Below are positions 31,734 to 35,077 of a stretch of DNA of 35,077 nucleotides, in pieces. Every line of letters begins with the position of its first letter. Position 1 is the first letter of the stretch. The stretch covers positions 1 through 35,077 of the forward strand of contig NZ_JBELMH010000031.1 in the NCBI RefSeq assembly GCF_042096055.1. The letters run 5' to 3'. The stretch comes from Citreimonas sp042096055 (lineage in GTDB: Bacteria > Pseudomonadota > Alphaproteobacteria > Rhodobacterales > Rhodobacteraceae). Below the pieces are notes generated by a model. That model was given only the letters and a program-made list of their open reading frames with translations. It made no database searches and was not told the DNA's origin. A program made the translations under genes and the position numbers.

Positions 31734-32833
31734 AGCGGGTCGGTCAGGTACAGCCGCACGGTCAGCCCGCCATGCGACACCTTCACCGGGTCCGGCCGGA
31801 ACCGCAGCTCGGTCGATTTCGCGAGCCCAGGGTCCGAGGTCACGAGCCCCACGCGCCATCCCCGGAACCGCTCTCGCAGGACCTGGCCCAGCGTGCCGTA
31901 GAGCGCGAACAGCAGCTTGCGGTTGCCGATCCGCGCGCCGTAGGGCGGATTGACCATAACCAGCCCCGGCGCGCCTGCGGGACGTTCGAGCGCCGCGATC
32001 GGCTGGCGGGTGAAGCTGCACAAGCCGTCCACGCCCGCCCGCGCGGCATTCGCCGTGGCCATGCGGATCGCGCCGTCGTCGCGGTCGAAGCCGGCAAAGC
32101 GCAGATCGGTCTCGCGCGGCGTCGCCTGCGCCTTCATCGCCTCCCAAGCCCCGGCGTCGAAACTCGCCAAGTCCTCGAAGGCGAAGCGGCGCGTGCGTCC
32201 CGGCGCCAGTCCCGCCGCGATCTCGGCCGCCTCCAGCACGAAGGTCCCCGAACCGCACATCGGGTCGATCACCGGCTGCGTCCCGTCGTAGCCCGCGACG
32301 CGCAGGAACGACGCGGCCAGCGTCTCGCGCAGTGGCGCCTTGCCCACCGCCTCCTTGTGGCCGCGTCGGTGCAGCGGCTCGCCGGACGCGTCCAGGCTGA
32401 CGGTCACGAGGTCGTCTTCGATCCGGACCATGACGCGCAGGCCGCCCTCGGGATCGTGCGGCGCGCCCAGCGTCTCGGCGATGGCGCGCTCCACGCGTTC
32501 GCGCGCGGCGCGGTCGTGGTAGATGCGCGAACGACGGCAGGTCGCCTCGACCCGGAAGGGCGCATCGGGCCGCAGCACCGACGCCCAGTCGACCTTGCGC
32601 GCGCGCTTGTCGAGCTGCGCGAGATGCGCGGCGCGAAACTCGGCCACGCGCACCAGCACTTGGCCCGCGCCACGCAGCCACAGGTTGGCGCGCCAGACCG
32701 TCGCCCAGTCGCCGCGCGCGGCGACGCCGCCCGGTTGCGCCTCGGCTTCGGCAAAGCCAAGGGCACGCGCCTCGGCCAGAAGAACCGGCTCGAGTCCCGG
32801 CGGGCAGGTGAAGAAAAGCATCATGTCGGACAT
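31730..32833 (-). CDS. THUMP-domain RNA (guanine-N2) methyltransferase, RlmL-like
   Basis: A 367-residue class I SAM-dependent methyltransferase. The N-terminal part (MLFFTCPPGLEPVLLAEARALGF to about residue 160) is the ferredoxin-like/THUMP RNA-binding module. The catalytic part has the SAM motif VIDPMCGSGTFVLEAA and the base-flipping motif MVNPPYGARIG (NPPY), typical for N2-methylguanine formation. E. coli RlmL, which makes m2G2445 in 23S rRNA, carries an extra fused RlmK domain; this protein corresponds to the first half only. The exact RNA target is therefore a guess. The start MSDMMLFF at 32833 was chosen from the family opening. It is divergent from ffs. Confidence 0.9.
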   Translation of the reverse strand: MSDMMLFFTCPPGLEPVLLAEARALGFAEAEAQPGGVAARGDWATVWRANLWLRGAGQVLVRVAEFRAAHLAQLDKRARKVDWASVLRPDAPFRVEATCRRSRIYHDRAARERVERAIAETLGAPHDPEGGLRVMVRIEDDLVTVSLDASGEPLHRRGHKEAVGKAPLRETLAASFLRVAGYDGTQPVIDPMCGSGTFVLEAAEIAAGLAPGRTRRFAFEDLASFDAGAWEAMKAQATPRETDLRFAGFDRDDGAIRMATANAARAGVDGLCSFTRQPIAALERPAGAPGLVMVNPPYGARIGNRKLLFALYGTLGQVLRERFRGWRVGLVTSDPGLAKSTELRFRPDPVKVSHGGLTVRLYLTDPL

Positions 32834-32900
32834 GGCGCAGCGATAGACCGGCGCGCGCCCGGATGCCAACCGTTTCGCACGGGGCGCGCGTTTCGCACGG

Positions 32901-32929
32901 TTGCATCGCGCGCCCGCCTCGCTTATGTC
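32901..32929 (+). promoter_or_regulatory. ffs promoter
   Basis: TTGCAT (32901-32906), 17-nt spacer, TATGTC (32924-32929). The RNA 5' end predicted from base pairing is at 32937, eight bases after the -10, as expected for sigma-70 promoters. Confidence 0.7.
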
Positions 32930-32936
32930 CCGCGTC

Positions 32937-33030
32937 GAGAGGTTGGCGCGGGCAGGCATCTCGCCAACCCGGTCAGGTCCGGAAGGAAGCAGCCGCAACG
33001 AGTCCCGCCTGGGTCGCTGTCCAGCCTCTC
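32937..33030 (+). ncRNA. ffs: Signal recognition particle RNA (4.5S RNA, small bacterial type)
   Basis: The universally conserved domain IV core GGTCAGGTCCGGAAGGAAGC is present (32971-32990) followed by AGCC, with the GGAA tetraloop and the symmetric and asymmetric loops that bind Ffh. The ends pair: GAGAGGTTGG (32937-32946) with CCAGCCTCTC (33021-33030), one T-G wobble, which fixes the length near 94 nt. It forms the hairpin RNA of SRP for co-translational targeting of membrane proteins. No Alu domain, as normal outside Bacillus-like species. A weak pyrimidine tail (ACCTTTCCC) follows as transcript end. Confidence 0.96.
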
Positions 33031-33063
33031 ACCTTTCCCACATCTTTCCGACCCGCAGCCGCC

Positions 33064-33729
33064 TCAGCGGCGCGGTGGTGTTCGCACCGTCGCCTGCGGG
33101 CGGCGCAGGAATCGCGCCGGCATGCGCCGCGCGGCCATCGCCCAGTCGAGTTGCGCCGCGGTCTCGATCGCGCAGGGGCGCACGGCGCGCAGCCGCGCCA
33201 GCGCCTCGTCCGGCGCCTCGCCGGCCTCGATCATCAGGCGCAGCGCGATCATCCCCGACCGCCCGCAGCCGCCGCGGCAATGGATCAGCACGCGCCCGCC
33301 CCCGCCGAGCGCGCGCCGCGCCCGCGCGCCCACGTCCGGCCAGGCCGCCCGCGTCAGGGCGTCTGGCACGCCGAAATCGGCGATCGGCAGGTGCACGTAG
33401 CGCGCGCCCCGATCCTGCACGTCCTGCCCCAGTCCCACGGCGTCTACCGCGGCCAGCTCGGCCACCGTCGTCAGCGAGATCACGATCGCCGGGCGCCAGC
33501 CCGCGATATGCTCGAGATCGCCGCGATAGTCGCCGCCCGCGCCGGGCACCGGCGACAGCGCGAGGATGCCGCCGCCCACGGGCAGCGCGCCGATCACGAT
33601 CGGCCCCGGCGGCACCGGACCGGAGGGCACGGAGTGGCATGCCCCCGGCAAAGCCAGTGGCGCGGGACTGGCAGGCGGTGCCGCCATGCGCGACGGCGGA
33701 TCCCCGTCCGGACTTCTGTGGCTGAACAT
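33064..33729 (-). CDS. Tyrosine/dual-specificity phosphatase family protein
   Basis: A 221-residue protein with the cysteine-phosphatase loop HCRGGCGRSGM: His 150, nucleophile Cys 151, Arg 157. The general acid is likely the Asp of LPIADFGVP (D118). The first about 60 residues are Pro/Gly-rich and lack a signal peptide. It resembles the small cyclin-dependent-kinase-inhibitor-3-like or dual-specificity group found in Rhodobacteraceae; the substrate, protein or phosphoinositide-like, is unknown. GGGGGAGGAG lies before the ATG at 33729; a start at residue 15 is also possible. It ends 33 nt from the SRP RNA 3' end, in the opposite orientation. Confidence 0.88.
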   Translation of the reverse strand: MFSHRSPDGDPPSRMAAPPASPAPLALPGACHSVPSGPVPPGPIVIGALPVGGGILALSPVPGAGGDYRGDLEHIAGWRPAIVISLTTVAELAAVDAVGLGQDVQDRGARYVHLPIADFGVPDALTRAAWPDVGARARRALGGGGRVLIHCRGGCGRSGMIALRLMIEAGEAPDEALARLRAVRPCAIETAAQLDWAMAARRMPARFLRRPQATVRTPPRR

Positions 33730-33821
33730 CCGCTCCTCCCCCAAGGCGCTCGCATCACGATGATACACCGAAGCGAACGCGCGGGTACTCGGATTCGCGG
33801 CCTCTGGCGCCGCCCCTCCGC

Positions 33822-33849
33822 TTGACCCGACCGGGACGATCGCTAGGCT
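33822..33849 (+). promoter_or_regulatory. Probable promoter of the glycosyltransferase gene
   Basis: TTGACC (33822-33827), 16 nt, TAGGCT (33844-33849). Both boxes fit alphaproteobacterial housekeeping promoters. The start would be near 33856, giving an 86-nt leader before the glycosyltransferase ATG that contains the short ORF at 33892. Confidence 0.5.
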
Positions 33850-33891
33850 GCGCCCGCACCCGGCGAACCGGCTTTTCTTTCGGACACGCGC

Positions 33892-33945
33892 ATGACCCTG
33901 CCCCGCCGCGCCTTCCCCGCCCTGCCCCGCCGCACCGCGCCATGA
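33892..33945 (+). CDS. Possible 17-codon leader ORF
   Basis: ATG at 33892 opens MTLPRRAFPALPRRTAP, whose TGA overlaps the next ATG as ATGA. Arg- and Pro-rich, with no clear ribosome-binding site. It could couple translation of the glycosyltransferase gene, or be a chance ORF. It resembles no known leader peptide. Confidence 0.25.
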   Translation: MTLPRRAFPALPRRTAP

Positions 33946-35077
33946 GCGGGCGCGGCCTGAACCTGCGCGCGTACCTGGCCCTGACGCGCGGCAGCACGGC
34001 GCCCATCGCCGGCCTGCCGCCGCGGCCGGGCGGGCCGCTGATCTGGGTCCACGCCGACACCGACGAACACGGCCGCGCGCTGGCACGCCTCTGCGGCCGG
34101 CTGTGCCTGCAGCGCCCCGAGATCGCCGTCATGGCCACCGGCGCCGTGCCCGACATGCCCTGCCTCATCCGCCACGCCCTGCCCGAGGATCGCCCCGCCG
34201 CCTGCGAGGCCTTCGCCGCCGCGCTGCGCCCCGATTGCGGGCTGTGGGCGGGTCACGTCCTGCGGCCCGCGCTCATCGACGCCATGGCGCGCCAGGGCAC
34301 GCACCTGACGCTTCTGGGCGCCACCGACGCCCCCTGGACCAGCCCCGCCGCCCGCTGGATGCCCGATCCGGCCGCGGCGACGCTGGCGCTGTTCGACCGG
34401 GTGCACGCCACCGACGGCGGCGCCATGCGCGCGCTGCGCCGCATCGGAGTCGAGCCCGAGCGCCTGCGCCTGTCGGGCATCCTGCGCGACGGCGGCCTGC
34501 CGCTCGATTGCGACACGGCGCAGCACGGCAAGCTGGCGGCGCACTTGGCCGGCCGGCCGGTCTGGCTCGCCGCGCATCTGCGCGCGGCCGAGGCCGACCT
34601 CGTCCTGCGCGCGCACCGCCACGCGCTGCGCCTCGCGCACCGGCTGCTGCTGATCGCCGTCCCGCACACCGAGGAGGACACCGCCACGATCGCCCGCGCC
34701 GCCGCCGAAAGCGGCTTGCGCACCTGCCACTGGGATGCCGGAGAGCTGCCGGACGAGAACACGCAGGTAATGCTGGTGGACGGCCCCGAGGACCTCGGCC
34801 TGTGGTACCGGCTGGCGCCGCTGGCCTTCATCGGCGGTTCGCTCGCCAGCGGCCACGGCGGCCAGGACCCGTTCGAAGCCGCCGCCCTCGGCTGCGCGCT
34901 GCTTTATGGCCCGAACGTGGGCCAGCACCTGACCGCCTACACCCAGCTGGTCGAGGCCGGCGCCGCCCGCATCGTGCGCGACGCCGATTCGCTGGCCGCG
35001 GCGGTGTCGCACCTCGTGGCGCCGGACAAGGCCGCCGCCATGGCGCATGCCGGCTGGCGCGTGATCTCCGAGGGCTC
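33942..35077 (+). CDS. Divergent Kdo-transferase-like glycosyltransferase (cut by window end)
   Basis: An open frame of 378 codons from ATG 33942 to the right edge. The C-terminal half matches WaaA/KdtA (GT-B fold, GT30): WDAGELPDENTQVMLVDGPEDLGLWYRLAPLAFIGGSLASGHGGQDPFEAAALGCALLYGPNVGQHLTAY corresponds to the nucleotide-sugar site of the family. The N-terminal half is divergent: WVHADTDEHG (residues 35-44) stands where the family has WxHAxSVGE, and the ETELWPN stretch is absent. There is no N-terminal membrane anchor. WaaA adds Kdo to lipid A at the inner membrane; this protein is probably a paralogue with another or no activity. The true end and the next gene lie outside the window. Confidence 0.8.
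   Translation, partial: MSGRGLNLRAYLALTRGSTAPIAGLPPRPGGPLIWVHADTDEHGRALARLCGRLCLQRPEIAVMATGAVPDMPCLIRHALPEDRPAACEAFAAALRPDCGLWAGHVLRPALIDAMARQGTHLTLLGATDAPWTSPAARWMPDPAAATLALFDRVHATDGGAMRALRRIGVEPERLRLSGILRDGGLPLDCDTAQHGKLAAHLAGRPVWLAAHLRAAEADLVLRAHRHALRLAHRLLLIAVPHTEEDTATIARAAAESGLRTCHWDAGELPDENTQVMLVDGPEDLGLWYRLAPLAFIGGSLASGHGGQDPFEAAALGCALLYGPNVGQHLTAYTQLVEAGAARIVRDADSLAAAVSHLVAPDKAAAMAHAGWRVISEG

Noticed and set aside
29472..32906. Open frame of 1144 codons on the minus strand
   Set aside because: It is antisense to cpdB and out of frame with the RNA methyltransferase, crosses an N run and has no family features.
1..35077. CRISPR arrays, tRNA/rRNA genes, integrases, transposases, toxin-antitoxin or defence genes
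   Set aside because: Looked for on both strands; no repeat-spacer pattern, no tRNA cloverleaf and no mobile or defence protein family is visible.

Overview
The window is a GC-rich chromosomal segment whose gene content points to an alphaproteobacterium of the Rhodobacteraceae (roseobacter/Rhodobacter type). The signs are the small SRP RNA, the YcjX/YcjF pair with an interposed acetyltransferase, the DUF1643 and DUF5665 proteins, the cysteine-poor Trm112-like protein and the two-gene saccharopine module. The assignment rests on family knowledge, not on a database search. It is ordinary core-genome DNA: dense genes, many 1-11 nt start/stop overlaps, no tRNA or rRNA, no CRISPR, no insertion sequence and no prophage. 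Three runs of exactly 100 N (9631-9730, 12366-12465, 29520-29619) are scaffold gaps. The first two break ileS and an RTX-repeat gene and put their halves in different frames. The third is flanked by an identical 55-nt sequence on both sides and is very probably an artefact of two contig ends that should be joined.

Layout. 1-502 holds no convincing gene, but its left part has a leftward promoter-like pair, an inverted repeat and a strong terminator that together could make an 80-nt RNA. At 503-4546 lie a small unknown protein and, on the minus strand, truA, xthA, a thioredoxin/TPR co-chaperone, a LON-substrate-binding-domain protein and a Trm112-like protein. At 4662-8295 a plus-strand run encodes YcjX, a GNAT acetyltransferase, YcjF/TIGR01620 and a VIT-type metal transporter. 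ileS (8580-11413) follows with a structured leader. Convergent to it are rpsO, an acidic RTX calcium-binding protein, DUF5665 and DUF1643 (11518-13964). A PLP dehydratase (14055-15026) faces a six-gene minus-strand run at 15041-19291: rsmE, a small membrane protein, two LysE-family exporters, a RluA-type pseudouridine synthase and an AstE/AspA-type deacylase.

ubiA starts 12 nt from rsmE in the opposite direction and is followed by an OmpA-family protein and a one-TM coiled-coil protein. At 22819-25674 a histidine phosphatase precedes both saccharopine dehydrogenases. A minus-strand set follows: an FAH-family hydrolase, an FAD-linked oxidase, an SRPBCC protein and nudC. Then come cpdB (with a possible upstream small ORF), an RNA methyltransferase facing it, the SRP RNA gene ffs, a tyrosine phosphatase and, cut by the right edge, a divergent Kdo-transferase-like glycosyltransferase.

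The most interesting signal is the ileS leader. A promoter-like pair is followed almost at once by a 15-codon ORF, MTRASIILRITGPAL, with three isoleucine codons within five, ending inside a strong hairpin with an alternative partner downstream. This is the architecture of ribosome-mediated attenuation, here on an isoleucyl-tRNA synthetase gene. Other candidates are the small RNA or attenuator at 212-291, a Kdo-transferase-like protein without the canonical catalytic glutamate, and a cpdB-type nucleotidase without a signal peptide.
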